Shown here: positions 1 to 8,480 of the stretch, in pieces | Position numbering within the stretch: the stretch's first letter is position 1 | How the letters are laid out: each line of letters opens with the position of its first letter | From: CAVYXA01 sp963846775 | GTDB taxonomy: Bacteria; Verrucomicrobiota; Verrucomicrobiia; Chthoniobacterales; UBA10450 | DNA: 64,000 nucleotides | NCBI GenBank assembly: GCA_963846775.1 | Contig: CAWJXB010000004.1 | Location: 1 to 64,000 of the forward strand | Reading direction: 5' to 3' | Notes under the pieces: generated by a model | What the model was told of the DNA's origin: nothing | The model's database searches: none | What the model saw: the letters and a program-made list of their open reading frames with translations, nothing else | Position numbers and translations under genes: made by a program

Positions 1-371
1 CCCCAGTCAACCGGACGCCCATCTGCCGCGCAGCCATTCTGCGGGTTCTCGATCCGGGCAAGAGTGTTTCGCAAAAAATCCTTCGAGGTTTCCGCGTAAT
101 TCCAGCGACACGCGAGATAATATTGGGCCGGGTTCAGCCGGCGTCCGAGACCGCTGGTTCCCGGCGGGGAAGCCGGCAAAAACAGATAAGAGAACTTCGG
201 GTCTTCCAGGTCGCGTTTATCAAAGAGCGCGAGGTCCTCCGTTGGGTTCATGTCCAAATCGTGCGGCCCACCAAAAGTGGACATTTCCCCTTCGATCTGA
301 AACAGGATCTTCGGCTGTTTGTTAGCCGAAGTTTTCGTGGCCTTTCGACGCGGAGTGGATTTCCTTGGCAT
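1..371 (-). CDS. hypothetical protein, C-terminal part beyond window start
   Basis: The minus strand is open from an ATG at 369-371 to the window edge, giving 123 codons and no stop. The first 20 residues are basic and rich in Lys, Thr and Arg. They are followed by a segment containing STFGGPHDLDMNPTEDLALF and then NPAQYYLACRWNY and GRPVDWG at the edge. I do not recognise a named family with certainty. The order of an NP..YY/FYC segment, a Cys and then a W(E/G)xxG motif recalls the secreted protein at 39054-39887, where the motif is WEDCGPF. A shared double-psi beta-barrel-like fold is possible, but that is inference. No signal peptide is visible. Third codon positions are mostly G or C, as in neighbouring genes. 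Confidence 0.6.
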   Translation of the reverse strand, partial: MPRKSTPRRKATKTSANKQPKILFQIEGEMSTFGGPHDLDMNPTEDLALFDKRDLEDPKFSYLFLPASPPGTSGLGRRLNPAQYYLACRWNYAETSKDFLRNTLARIENPQNGCAADGRPVDW

Positions 372-499
372 CGAGATTTTACTTCCGCAAATGAAGTTGC
401 CGGGCGAAGACAAAAACAGTCAAGCCTTTTGTCCGTCCGCTGGCCCGCCGTGCCCAGGCTAGTCTGGCGGTAAATCTTGTCTTAACCTCTCACTAAAGC

Positions 500-586
500 G
501 CCGATGTGGTGAAGTACCAGACGCAACGGACTTAAAATCCATTGGACTGTAACAGTCTTGTGTCGGTTAGAGTTTGGTCATCGGCA
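500..586 (+). tRNA. degenerate tRNA-Leu(UAA)-like sequence (possible pseudo-tRNA)
   Basis: A class II tRNA outline is visible by eye. The 7-bp acceptor stem is perfect (500-506 with 579-585). The anticodon loop at 531-537 has TAA at 533-535. The long variable arm has a perfect 5-bp stem (GACTG/CAGTC). The rest is eroded. The anticodon stem has a C-A mismatch. The T-stem is mostly G-T pairs. The T-loop reads TTAGAGT, so C56 is lost, and the D-loop has CC where G18-G19 should be. No CCA is encoded. Losing both partners of the G19-C56 contact suggests a pseudo-tRNA or a specialised tRNA-like RNA rather than a normal elongator. It lies 24 bp before the release-factor-like gene. Confidence 0.55.
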
Positions 587-610
587 ATTCTTTAATGGAA
601 GGCGACCAAC

Positions 611-994
611 GTGAAAGATTCTCTGACTAAACGAATGCAGCGCCTCGGCATTCGGGATGTTGATTTCGAGGAAAGGTTTGCGCGGTCGGGCGGGCCGGGC
701 GGACAGAATGTGAACAAAGTTTCGACGGCCGTGACGCTGCGGCATCGGCCGAGCGGAATCAGCGTGACCGTGCAAGATTCGCGATCGCAAGCTCTGAACC
801 GAAAACTGGCACGCGAGCGTTTACTGGAGGCAATTGAGACAGCTCGACAAAAACAGCGCGGTGCGGAAATCGCCGCGCGGGAAAAAGCGCGGCGGAGGAA
901 ATCTCCGCGACCAGCCGCACTAAAGGAAAGAATCCTGCAATCCAAACGCCGGCGGGCCGAGATCAAACGAATTCGGCGTAAAATCGACGACTAA
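611..994 (+). CDS. ArfB/YaeJ-like peptide chain release factor (RF-1 domain)
   Basis: This 127-residue protein consists of one class I release-factor catalytic domain followed by a basic tail. The SGGPGGQNVNKV segment puts the GGQ motif at residues 30-32. In this family GGQ enters the peptidyl-transferase centre and hydrolyses peptidyl-tRNA. The domains that recognise stop codons are absent, as in ArfB/ICT1 ribosome-rescue factors. The last 35 residues are rich in Arg and Lys (KRRRAEIKRIRRKI), matching the ArfB tail that enters the empty mRNA channel. The start is GTG at 611 with a GGAAGG-like sequence about 8 nt upstream. Assignment to the ArfB-like group is firm. Whether it rescues stalled ribosomes in this organism is inferred. 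Confidence 0.85.
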   Translation: MKDSLTKRMQRLGIRDVDFEERFARSGGPGGQNVNKVSTAVTLRHRPSGISVTVQDSRSQALNRKLARERLLEAIETARQKQRGAEIAAREKARRRKSPRPAALKERILQSKRRRAEIKRIRRKIDD

Positions 995-1076
995 TTCCCG
1001 CGTTAACTTTTTTTCGGAGAGATGCATCTGCTGGCCACCTTGCTAACGAATCTTGTGTAAAGGACTATTGTTCAAT

Positions 1077-1253
1077 ATGAAAAGACTACTCATTCTCGCG
1101 ACTGTTTCCATGGGCGCTGCCCTGTTTCTAACCTCCTGCGCATCCAAAGACGAGGCGGTTACGACGACCACAACGACACGGGAAACTGCGGTGACCCAGC
1201 CCCCGCCGGCGGTGCAAACGACTACGACGCACCAGACGACCAGGGGTTACTAA
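1077..1253 (+). CDS. small Thr-rich lipoprotein
   Basis: This 58-residue protein has a signal peptide (MKRLLILATVSMGAALFL) ending in the lipobox LTSC. Lipidation at Cys22 is therefore predicted. The mature peptide of about 37 residues is mostly Thr, Gln and Pro (runs such as TTTTTT, then QPPPAVQTTTT) and has no recognisable fold. The start chosen is ATG at 1077. An in-frame TTG lies at 1053, but an AAAGGA sequence at 1059-1064 sits upstream of the ATG and the lipoprotein signal begins exactly there. The function is unknown. It may be a short envelope linker or a release-type lipoprotein. Confidence 0.7.
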   Translation: MKRLLILATVSMGAALFLTSCASKDEAVTTTTTTRETAVTQPPPAVQTTTTHQTTRGY

Positions 1254-1332
1254 CCGCCGGGAGCGACCACGCGCTGTCGATTCTCAAATATTGGGCGCCG
1301 ACAGCGCGGGCGCCCTCCAAAACGTAAACGCG

Positions 1333-3930
1333 TCACGATTTCTGTTCGGGCGTTTCGGCGGTTTGCGCATCTTCCTCGGCCTGACTAACGACTGGGGCGA
1401 TCGCCTGAAGTTTTTCGCTTTCCTTCAGGTTAATTAATTTGACGCCCATTGTGTTGCGGCCCGTTTCGCGGATTTCCCTTACGCGAGTGCGTATCATCTG
1501 GCCCTTGTTTGTGATCAGCATGATTTCGTCGTGCTCGCGCACCGTGAGCGCGCCGACGACGTCGCCGGTTTTTTCGCCGGTCTTCATGGTGATGATGCCT
1601 TTGCCGCCGCGTGATTGCCGCCGGTAATCGTCGAATGACGTACGCTTGCCGATGCCGTTCTCGCCCGCGACGAGCAACATCGCATCAGGATCGACAATTG
1701 CGATCGCGATCACATGATCTTTCTTGTCGGGACGAATTCCCCACACGCCAACGGTGTTTCGACCCTGATCTCGCAATTGCTCTTCGTGAAAACGCAAGCT
1801 CATTCCGTCATGAGTGATGAGTACGATCTCGTTGTTGCCGTTCGTTAGCTTGGCGTCGATCAACCGGTCGCCTTCTTCAATTTGGATCGCGATGATCCCG
1901 CCTTTGCGCACATTCGCGTAATCGGACAGGTTCGATTTTTTTACGATGCCGGACCGTGTCGCGAACACGATGTGCAGATTTTCATCCCACGTTTGATCGA
2001 CAGCCGCCGGGCCGGTCCCGGATTTCTTCGATTGAACGCGAATTGTCGCCGCGATTTTTTCGTCAGGGCGCAACTCTAGAATATTCGCAATCGATCTGCC
2101 TTTGGCGGCTCGCCCCATTTCCGGAATTTCATAGACTTTTTCCACGTAAGCGCGTCCCGACTCGGTGAAGAACATGAGGTAATCGTGGGTCGTTGCGGTG
2201 AAGAGATGCTCAACGAAATCGCCTTCCTCTTCCTCGGTCGCACCTTCGCGTGTTGCCATGCCGATCACGCCTTTGCCGCCACGCCGCTGCGCCCGGAATG
2301 CGCTTACCGCTGTGCGCTTAATGAAACCGCCATGGGTGATGCTGATGATGCACCCCTCATTGACGATGAGGTCTTCCATGTTGATCTCGCCTTCGTCGCG
2401 GGCGAAGTCGGTCAATCGATCGCTGCCATGCTTTTCAGCGATGTCGCGCAGCTCTTTCTTGATGATGGTCAGAACACGCTTTTCCTTGGCAAGAATGTCG
2501 CGCAGATCCTGGATGATCTCGATCAGTCCCTTGTATTCGGCGTCGATCTTGTCGCGCTCCATTCCGGTGAGTTGATAAAGGCGGAGATCGAGGATCTGGT
2601 TGGCCTGATGTTCGCTGAAAGCATAACGACCTTCGACCAGGCGCGCTTCGTTGCGAATGAGAATACCGATCTTCTCGACCTGTTTTTTCGTGAACTCGAA
2701 CGCGAGCAATTTTACTCGCGCCTCGTCGCGATTGGCAGATTCGCGAATGATGCGGATGAACTCGTCGAGGTTGGCCAGGGCAATGAGATAACCTTCCAGG
2801 GTCTCGGCCCGCTCCTCCGCCTTGCGCAATTCAAACCGGGTCCGACGCAGAACTACTTCGCGGCGATGCTCGATGTAAGCGGCGATGGCTTCCTTGAGCG
2901 AGAGCAGCTTGGGCCGGCCATGATCGATCGCGAGCATGATAACAGCGAACGAGCTCTCCAGCGCGGTGTGCTTGTAGAGATTGTTAATGACGACTTTCGG
3001 GTTGGCGTCGCGTTTAAGCTCAATCACGACGCGCGTGTTCTCGTCCGATTCATCGCGAACGGCGGTGATGTCGGTAATAATTTTTTCGTTTACGAGATTG
3101 GCAACGCGCTCGACCAGAGTGGCCCGGTTTACATTGAACGGAATCTCGGTGATGACGATCTGCTCTTTGCCGCCTTTGATTTCCTCAACGCCGGCTTTGC
3201 CGCGCACTTTCATGCTGCCGCGGCCAGTCTCGAGATATTGTTTGATCCCGGCGTCTCCGTAGATGGTGCAGCCGGTTGGAAAATCCGGCCCCTTTACGTG
3301 TTTCATTAATTCCTGCAACGTGATATCCGGGTCATCGATCTGTGCGCAGATGCCTTCAACCACTTCACGCAAATTGTGTGGCGGAATGTTCGTCGCCATG
3401 CCCACCGCGATGCCGGTCCCGCCGTTAACGAGCAGATTCGGGAACGCGGCCGGAAAAACGGTTGGCTCGGTCAAGCGCTCGTCATAATTGGGGACGAAAT
3501 CGACCGTGCCTTTGTCCATGTCGGTCATGAGCGCAGCGCCGAGATGCGTCATGCGCGCCTCGGTATAACGCATGGCCGCCGGCGGATCGCCCTCGACCGA
3601 GCCGAAGTTGCCCTGGCCCTCGACCAGCGTCTCGCGCATGGCCCATGGCTGCGCCATGTGCACGAGCGTGGGGTAGATTACCGCTTCGCCATGCGGGTGG
3701 TAGTTGCCGCTCGTATCACCGCAAATTTTGGCGCACTTATACGGCTTGCGTCCGGGAAAAAGCGACAGCTCGTGCATCGCATAGAGAATCCGGCGCTGCG
3801 AAGGTTTCAGACCGTCGCGCGCGTCTGGGAGCGCTCGCGAGATGATGACCGACATCGAGTAATCGAGGAACGACCTCGACACTTCGTCGGCGACATTGAT
3901 CGGCTCAATTTTTTCGTTTGGGTTTAACAC
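1333..3930 (-). CDS. gyrA: DNA gyrase subunit A
   Basis: GyrA cuts and reseals DNA with GyrB to introduce negative supercoils. The 865 residues show the breakage-reunion domain first, with the catalytic tyrosine in AAMRYTEARM (Tyr122, the same number as in E. coli). The C-terminal beta-pinwheel carries the GyrA box QRRGGKG, which favours gyrase over topoisomerase IV. The helix at residues 81-90 reads GEAVIYPTLV. It therefore has Ala83 and Pro87 where E. coli has Ser83 and Asp87, the residues that hold the quinolone-metal bridge. The tail after the last blade is acidic (EEDAQTAETPEQ). The gene follows gyrB with 127 bp between them, occupied by a palindromic repeat. Confidence 0.98.
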   Translation of the reverse strand: MLNPNEKIEPINVADEVSRSFLDYSMSVIISRALPDARDGLKPSQRRILYAMHELSLFPGRKPYKCAKICGDTSGNYHPHGEAVIYPTLVHMAQPWAMRETLVEGQGNFGSVEGDPPAAMRYTEARMTHLGAALMTDMDKGTVDFVPNYDERLTEPTVFPAAFPNLLVNGGTGIAVGMATNIPPHNLREVVEGICAQIDDPDITLQELMKHVKGPDFPTGCTIYGDAGIKQYLETGRGSMKVRGKAGVEEIKGGKEQIVITEIPFNVNRATLVERVANLVNEKIITDITAVRDESDENTRVVIELKRDANPKVVINNLYKHTALESSFAVIMLAIDHGRPKLLSLKEAIAAYIEHRREVVLRRTRFELRKAEERAETLEGYLIALANLDEFIRIIRESANRDEARVKLLAFEFTKKQVEKIGILIRNEARLVEGRYAFSEHQANQILDLRLYQLTGMERDKIDAEYKGLIEIIQDLRDILAKEKRVLTIIKKELRDIAEKHGSDRLTDFARDEGEINMEDLIVNEGCIISITHGGFIKRTAVSAFRAQRRGGKGVIGMATREGATEEEEGDFVEHLFTATTHDYLMFFTESGRAYVEKVYEIPEMGRAAKGRSIANILELRPDEKIAATIRVQSKKSGTGPAAVDQTWDENLHIVFATRSGIVKKSNLSDYANVRKGGIIAIQIEEGDRLIDAKLTNGNNEIVLITHDGMSLRFHEEQLRDQGRNTVGVWGIRPDKKDHVIAIAIVDPDAMLLVAGENGIGKRTSFDDYRRQSRGGKGIITMKTGEKTGDVVGALTVREHDEIMLITNKGQMIRTRVREIRETGRNTMGVKLINLKESEKLQAIAPVVSQAEEDAQTAETPEQKS
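3670..3690 (-). other. gyrA: GyrA quinolone-determining positions altered (Ala83, Pro87)
   Basis: This stretch encodes residues 81-87, GEAVIYP. The usual sequence is GDSAVYD, so residues 82, 83, 84, 85 and 87 differ while Tyr86 is kept. The reading frame is intact and flanking blocks (GNYHPH, GQGNFGS) align without gaps, so the numbering is secure. Confidence 0.9.
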
Positions 3931-3937
3931 GGAGTTA

Positions 3938-4055
3938 AATGACGAATGACGGATGACGGATGACGGACAAATGACGAAGCTCTAATGACAAAGACCATCC
4001 GCGTGCGTGACGTCCCGCTTCGTCATTCGACATTAAGCATTGGGCATTCGTCATT
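3938..4055. repeat. TGACGAA-word palindromic intergenic repeat, copy 1
   Basis: The left arm is a run of AATGAC, GAATGAC and GGATGAC words. The right arm, from about 4016, is built of the complements (TTCGTCATT, GGCATTCGTCATT). The element fills nearly the whole space between gyrB and gyrA. Other copies lie at 22596-22725 and 52127-52240. Confidence 0.8.
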
Positions 4056-4057
4056 CC

Positions 4058-6655
4058 CTACACATCCAGATTGCGCACGTTAAGTGCGTTGTCTTCGATG
4101 AATTGGCGGCGCGGCTCGACCACGTCTCCCATCAGGATCGTGAACATCTTGTCGGCATCGACGGCATTGTCCTCGTTCAAATCGACCTTGAGCAGTTTGC
4201 GCTTCTCCGGGTTCATCGTCGTCTCGAACAATTCTTTGGCGTTCATTTCGCCCAGACCTTTGAAGCGCTTGATCTGGACACCGCGCCGGCCAATCTCCAA
4301 AATCTTTTGCAGAATTTCCGGAATCGAGAACAACGGATGTGTCACGGCCTTTTCACCTTCACCTTCGATCAACGCGAAGATCGGACGATCGCTCGCCGCG
4401 TAGTGATCGACTTTCAAACCTTTGCGCGCGAGCTCGGCGATGATTTTCTGGATCGCGGCTGATTCGTGCAGCTCGACCAGTTTGCCGCGCCGGCGAACAC
4501 CGTTGGTTTTTGCTGGCGCCTGGGCTTCGCCCAGCGGCAACAGCTCCTGTCCCATCTGGGTGTCGAACAAATTCAGATCGAGATTTTCTTCGTGAAATTT
4601 GCGGACCTCTTTCTCGTCGTGGAAATAATGCACCGTCTCGTCGTTGCCCTCGCGCACTTTCACCAGATACGACGGCAGTTTGCCGCTTTTGCTGTTGCGC
4701 TCCTCCAGATACGCCTCGAAATCGCCGCCGTGCCGCCGGACCGACTCACTTAACTTCGCCAGTCGCTCGAGCGATTCGAGAATATCTTTCAACTGTGCGG
4801 CCGTGATTTCCTTGTCATCGGCCAGATTTTTCAACCGCACGTCTTCCGCGCCGAGCGCGATCAGGATTTTGTTCAGCTGGACGTCATCATCGACATATTC
4901 CTCGCGCTTCTTCCGCTTGATTTGGTAGAGCGGCGGTTGCGCGATGTAAATTTTACCCGCGCGCACCAACTCGGTCATTTGCCGGAAGAAAAACGTCAGC
5001 AGCAACGTGCGAATGTGCGAGCCGTCCACGTCGGCATCGGTCATGATAATGATCCGGCCATAACGCAACTTTGACATATCGAAGGAACCTTCATCCTTCG
5101 ACGGCGTCGCGCCGTCCTCCTTTGGCTTGCCGATGCCGGTGCCGATGGCAGTGATCATGGACTGAATCTCGTTGTTCTTGAGAAACTGATCGATCCGCGC
5201 TTTCTCGACATTGATTAGTTTGCCGCGAATCGGGAGGATTGCCTGGTAACGGCGATCGCGCCCCTGTTTGGCGGAGCCGCCCGCGGAATCGCCCTCGACA
5301 ATATAAAGCTCGGTCAATTCCGGATCGCGCTCCGAGCAATCAGCCAGTTTTCCTGGCAAACCGCCGCCCGTCAGCGCGCCTTTCCGGATCGTCTCGCGCG
5401 CCCTCCGCGCCGCTTCGCGCGCCCGCGCGGCCGTCAGCACTTTTTCAAAAATCCGTTTCGCGATCGGTGGATTTTTGTCGAAGTAAGTCATCAAGCCCTC
5501 GTAAACGGCCGAATTCACGATGCCGTCGATCTCGGTGTTCACGAGCTTCACTTTAGTCTGTGATTCGAACCGCGGATTCGGCAATTTAATGCTCAGCACC
5601 GCGATCAAACCCTCGCGCACATCGTCGCCGGAGATCGACGGGTCCTTTTCCTTCATCAAATTGTTTTGCTTGGCGTATTGATTGACCACCTTGGTCAGCG
5701 CGGTGCGAAAGCCGGTCAGATGCGTGCCCCCGTCCGGATTCGGAATCGAGTTCGCGAATGGCAAAATCTGATCGTTGTAACTGTCGTTGTATTGCAAAAC
5801 AACATCGACAAAAACTTCGTCCCGCTGCCGAGAAATCGCGATCGGCTTTGGATGGAGCACCTGTTTGTTTTCGCCTAACTGCTTAACGAATTCTTCGATG
5901 CCGTGCTTGTAAAAGAACTTCTCCTGCTTCGGCGATTTGCCGCGCTCATCGGTGAGCGTGATCTCCAAGCCCGGATTCAGAAAGGCCAGCTCGCGCAAGC
6001 GCGTGGCCAGCCGCTCAAACTTAAATTCCGTCGTAATCGTGAAAATTTCCGGATCGGGCAGGAACGTAATCAGTGTCCCGGTGATTTTCTTATTCTTGAG
6101 TTCGCCGATGACGCTGAGCTTGTCAGTCGTTTTGCCCTTGGCGAAGGCCATGTGATGGACCTTTCCATCACGCGACACTTCCACCTTGAACCATTCCGAA
6201 AGCGCATTGGTGCATTTCGCGCCCACGCCGTGCAGACCGCCGGAATATTTGTAAGCGCCCTGACCGAATTTTCCGCCCGCGTGCAGATTGGTTAGCACCA
6301 GCTCGACGGCCGGCATTTTCCATTTCGGATGAATATCGACCGGGATTCCCCGGCCATTGTCGCGCACGGAGACGCTACCGTCGACATGCACCGTGACCTC
6401 GATCTTGTCGCAAAACCCCGCCAGATGTTCGTCAATCGAGTTATCGACGACTTCGTAAACCATATGATGCAACCCGCGCTCATCTGGGTCGCCGATGTAC
6501 ATGCCCGGCCGTTTCCGGACCGCTTCCAGACCTTCGAGCTTGTCGATCTGCGCCGCGTCGTACTTCTGATTTTTGTCGATCCCGATCTCGTCGCGCTGCC
6601 GATTTTTCGGGCTCAAATTTTCGTCTTCTTCAGTAGCCAAGGCTGCCGCTCCCAT
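4058..6655 (-). CDS. gyrB: DNA gyrase subunit B
   Basis: GyrB is the ATPase and TOPRIM subunit of gyrase. The GHKL ATPase shows EVVDNSID, DNGRGIP and GGLHGVGAK. The transducer is followed by the TOPRIM motifs YIVEGDSAGG and DADVDGSHI. The final block IKRFKGLGEMN precedes the C-terminus. A long insertion between the TOPRIM DxD and KRFKGLGE, starting near KRKKREEYVDDD, resembles the one in proteobacterial GyrB and explains the length of 865 residues. ATG at 6653-6655 is chosen. A TTG at 6697 would add 14 hydrophobic residues that no GyrB needs. No clear ribosome binding site precedes either. The gene heads a gyrB-gyrA unit. Confidence 0.97.
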   Translation of the reverse strand: MGAAALATEEDENLSPKNRQRDEIGIDKNQKYDAAQIDKLEGLEAVRKRPGMYIGDPDERGLHHMVYEVVDNSIDEHLAGFCDKIEVTVHVDGSVSVRDNGRGIPVDIHPKWKMPAVELVLTNLHAGGKFGQGAYKYSGGLHGVGAKCTNALSEWFKVEVSRDGKVHHMAFAKGKTTDKLSVIGELKNKKITGTLITFLPDPEIFTITTEFKFERLATRLRELAFLNPGLEITLTDERGKSPKQEKFFYKHGIEEFVKQLGENKQVLHPKPIAISRQRDEVFVDVVLQYNDSYNDQILPFANSIPNPDGGTHLTGFRTALTKVVNQYAKQNNLMKEKDPSISGDDVREGLIAVLSIKLPNPRFESQTKVKLVNTEIDGIVNSAVYEGLMTYFDKNPPIAKRIFEKVLTAARAREAARRARETIRKGALTGGGLPGKLADCSERDPELTELYIVEGDSAGGSAKQGRDRRYQAILPIRGKLINVEKARIDQFLKNNEIQSMITAIGTGIGKPKEDGATPSKDEGSFDMSKLRYGRIIIMTDADVDGSHIRTLLLTFFFRQMTELVRAGKIYIAQPPLYQIKRKKREEYVDDDVQLNKILIALGAEDVRLKNLADDKEITAAQLKDILESLERLAKLSESVRRHGGDFEAYLEERNSKSGKLPSYLVKVREGNDETVHYFHDEKEVRKFHEENLDLNLFDTQMGQELLPLGEAQAPAKTNGVRRRGKLVELHESAAIQKIIAELARKGLKVDHYAASDRPIFALIEGEGEKAVTHPLFSIPEILQKILEIGRRGVQIKRFKGLGEMNAKELFETTMNPEKRKLLKVDLNEDNAVDADKMFTILMGDVVEPRRQFIEDNALNVRNLDV

Positions 6656-6728
6656 TATGCTCGGAAACGATAGCCAAAAAGCGGCTGCAAACAACAAATA
6701 TCTCGTGGTTTAGAAAAAGAATTTTGCC

Positions 6729-6770
6729 CCATATCTTGAGGCCCAGGGCCGGTCAAAACCCACGATATGG
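6729..6770. promoter_or_regulatory. possible operator between gyrB and psd
   Basis: The 196-bp space between the divergent gyrB and psd starts must hold both promoters. The only dyad I see is CCATATC (6729-6735) with GATATGG (6764-6770), separated by 28 bp. No regulator can be named. Confidence 0.2.
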
Positions 6771-6851
6771 TGTTTCGGGTGTTCGGATCGCGTGATCTCC
6801 CTTTTCCAAGGCTTGACCGCCCGATTCTGAGACCGAAAATGTGGCGCCGAA

Positions 6852-7487
6852 ATGCGCTCCCAAACCCTGGCTGAAGCTCGCTGGATTCTCGCAATTTTGG
6901 GGGTGTTATTGATCGCCAGTTGGTTCGTTATGCCATGGCTGTCGATCGTGTTCGCGCTGCTGATTTTGTTCACGCTCGCTTTCTTTCGCGACCCGGACCG
7001 CGCCGTGCCGGGTGATCCAAATCTCGTTGTCGCAGCGGCGGACGGAAAAATTACCGACATCATCGAGATCGCCGAAACCGAAGTGCTGAAGACGAGAACG
7101 CGCCGGGTTGGTATTTTTCTGTCGATCTTCGATGTCCACACCAATCGCGCACCGATTCACGGTCGCGTGATCTACCGCCAGCATCGAGCGGGACTTTGTC
7201 TGGATGCGCGTCGTCCCGAATGCTCGGAGAAAAACGAAGCAATGACTTGGGCGTTTGAAAATCCGCGCGTTACGATTGTCGTGCGCCAGATCACGGGCGC
7301 CATTGCGCGACGGATCGTGGCTTGGTCGGAAATCGGCGATGAATTAGAGAAAGGCGACCGGTTTGGAATGATTCGCTTCGGTTCGCGGACGGAAGTATAT
7401 TTGCCGCTAGATGCTGAGATCCTTGTGAAAACCGGCGAGCACGTCTGCGGCGGATCGACCATCATCGCGCGGCTGCCCGATTCATGA
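6852..7487 (+). CDS. psd: phosphatidylserine decarboxylase
   Basis: This enzyme decarboxylates phosphatidylserine to phosphatidylethanolamine at the inner membrane. The protein has 211 residues. Two hydrophobic stretches (about residues 11-45) form a membrane hairpin, followed by FFRDPDR, AAADGKITDI and the FDVHTNRAP block typical of the short PSD-A type. The self-cleavage site is FGSRTEVYLP, with Gly177-Ser178. The serine becomes the pyruvoyl cofactor. The length fits the PSD-A group rather than the longer E. coli enzyme. Its stop overlaps the pssA start by 4 nt (ATGA), so the two steps of the pathway are translationally coupled. No Shine-Dalgarno sequence precedes the ATG. Confidence 0.93.
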   Translation: MRSQTLAEARWILAILGVLLIASWFVMPWLSIVFALLILFTLAFFRDPDRAVPGDPNLVVAAADGKITDIIEIAETEVLKTRTRRVGIFLSIFDVHTNRAPIHGRVIYRQHRAGLCLDARRPECSEKNEAMTWAFENPRVTIVVRQITGAIARRIVAWSEIGDELEKGDRFGMIRFGSRTEVYLPLDAEILVKTGEHVCGGSTIIARLPDS

Positions 7488-8290
7488 ACGAACAACCACC
7501 GAAAATCTATTTGCTCCCGAACTTGATGACGGCGGGTAATTTGTTCTGCGGTTTCGCCGCGACGCTAATGATCCTTCAGGGCGCGCTACGTCAAGCGTCC
7601 GATCCCGACTCCGCCGCCGCTCTCTTTCACGCCGCGATCTGGTTCATTCTCGGCGCATTCGTTTTCGATTTTCTCGACGGGCGAATCGCCCGGCTCGGTG
7701 GCCACGATTCTCCGTTTGGCCGCGAATTCGATTCCTTAGCCGACATCGTCTCGTTTGGCGTCGCCCCTGCGCTCCTGGTCTATCGGATCGTGCTGTTGGA
7801 ATTCAAGACGGGCGGGATCGTCGCATTTGTGTACCTCGCGTGTGGTGCACTGCGTCTGGCGAGATTCAATTGCATGTCGGCAAATCACGCCGGCGCGGAA
7901 AAGGAATTTCGGGGTTTTCCGATTCCCGCCGCGGCCGGCCTGATTGCATCGATCACATTGTTCATGCTTTGGCTTGCCGAGCAGGAACGCTACCTCGGAA
8001 ATTGGAAATTCGTTTTGCCGCCGTTGATGCTTTTTCTCTCGTTCATGATGTTTAGCCGGTTTCGTTATCCGAGTTTCAAGGGGATCAACTGGCGCACGAC
8101 GAAGTCGATCCCGCGATTTTTGGCCATTGCCATCATCTTGATCTTTACGGCGATAAATTACGAATGGATGCCGGCGATTCTGTTCCTGGCTTATCTGCTC
8201 TACGGATTTCTGCGGCCGTGGCTGAAACGGGAATGGCGTCGCGAGATCGAAGAAGAAATCGGCGAGGAATCGGGCGAGCCGGCCGAATAA
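7484..8290 (+). CDS. pssA: CDP-diacylglycerol--serine O-phosphatidyltransferase
   Basis: PssA joins serine to CDP-diacylglycerol, the step before Psd. The protein (268 residues) carries the CDP-alcohol phosphotransferase signature: Asp65-Gly66, Ala69-Arg70, Gly79, Asp83 and Asp87 in FLDGRIARLGG and FGREFDSLAD. These acidic residues bind the metal and CDP. Several hydrophobic helices follow, and the tail is charged (EEEIGEESGE). The pairing with psd and the VSFGVAPA block after the signature make the serine enzyme more likely than PgsA. Confidence 0.93.
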   Translation: MNEQPPKIYLLPNLMTAGNLFCGFAATLMILQGALRQASDPDSAAALFHAAIWFILGAFVFDFLDGRIARLGGHDSPFGREFDSLADIVSFGVAPALLVYRIVLLEFKTGGIVAFVYLACGALRLARFNCMSANHAGAEKEFRGFPIPAAAGLIASITLFMLWLAEQERYLGNWKFVLPPLMLFLSFMMFSRFRYPSFKGINWRTTKSIPRFLAIAIILIFTAINYEWMPAILFLAYLLYGFLRPWLKREWRREIEEEIGEESGEPAE

Positions 8291-8305
8291 AACCGTTAGG
8301 CCAAG

Positions 8306-8376
8306 AGCGGGTGAGGAGAATCGAACTCCCGTATGCAGCTTGGGAAGCTGCCGTTCTACCATTGAACTACACCCGC
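8306..8376 (-). tRNA. tRNA-Gly(CCC)
   Basis: On the minus strand the 7-bp acceptor stem pairs GCGGGTG (8376-8370) with CACCCGC (8313-8307). The anticodon stem GCAGC/GCTGC holds the loop TTCCCAA, giving anticodon CCC. The T-loop is TTCGATT. The total is 71 nt including the U discriminator. CCA is not encoded. It closely resembles E. coli glyU. Confidence 0.95.
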
Positions 8377-8430
8377 GTTGAACGGCGATTGTCGATCCGC
8401 GGTAGTCGATTTGCAAGCCAAAGCTAAGCG

Positions 8431-8468
8431 TTGAGTCTGACCGCTGACTTCTGACCTCTGATCTGGTC
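8431..8468. repeat. TCTGAC-word repeat between tRNA-Gly and the M2 peptidase gene
   Basis: A run of GAGTCTGAC, GCTGACTTCTGAC and CTCTGATCTGG words lies 55 bp upstream of the tRNA and 13 bp past the peptidase stop. The same words occur inside the coding sequence of three of the four TMTC-like genes nearby. Confidence 0.6.
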
Positions 8469-8480
8469 GCCGGTCTCCGC

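Noticed and set aside
2185..3309. 374-codon ORF on the plus strand inside gyrA
   Set aside because: Exactly antisense to conserved gyrA domains. Long antisense frames are common in this GC-rich coding DNA and the product resembles nothing.
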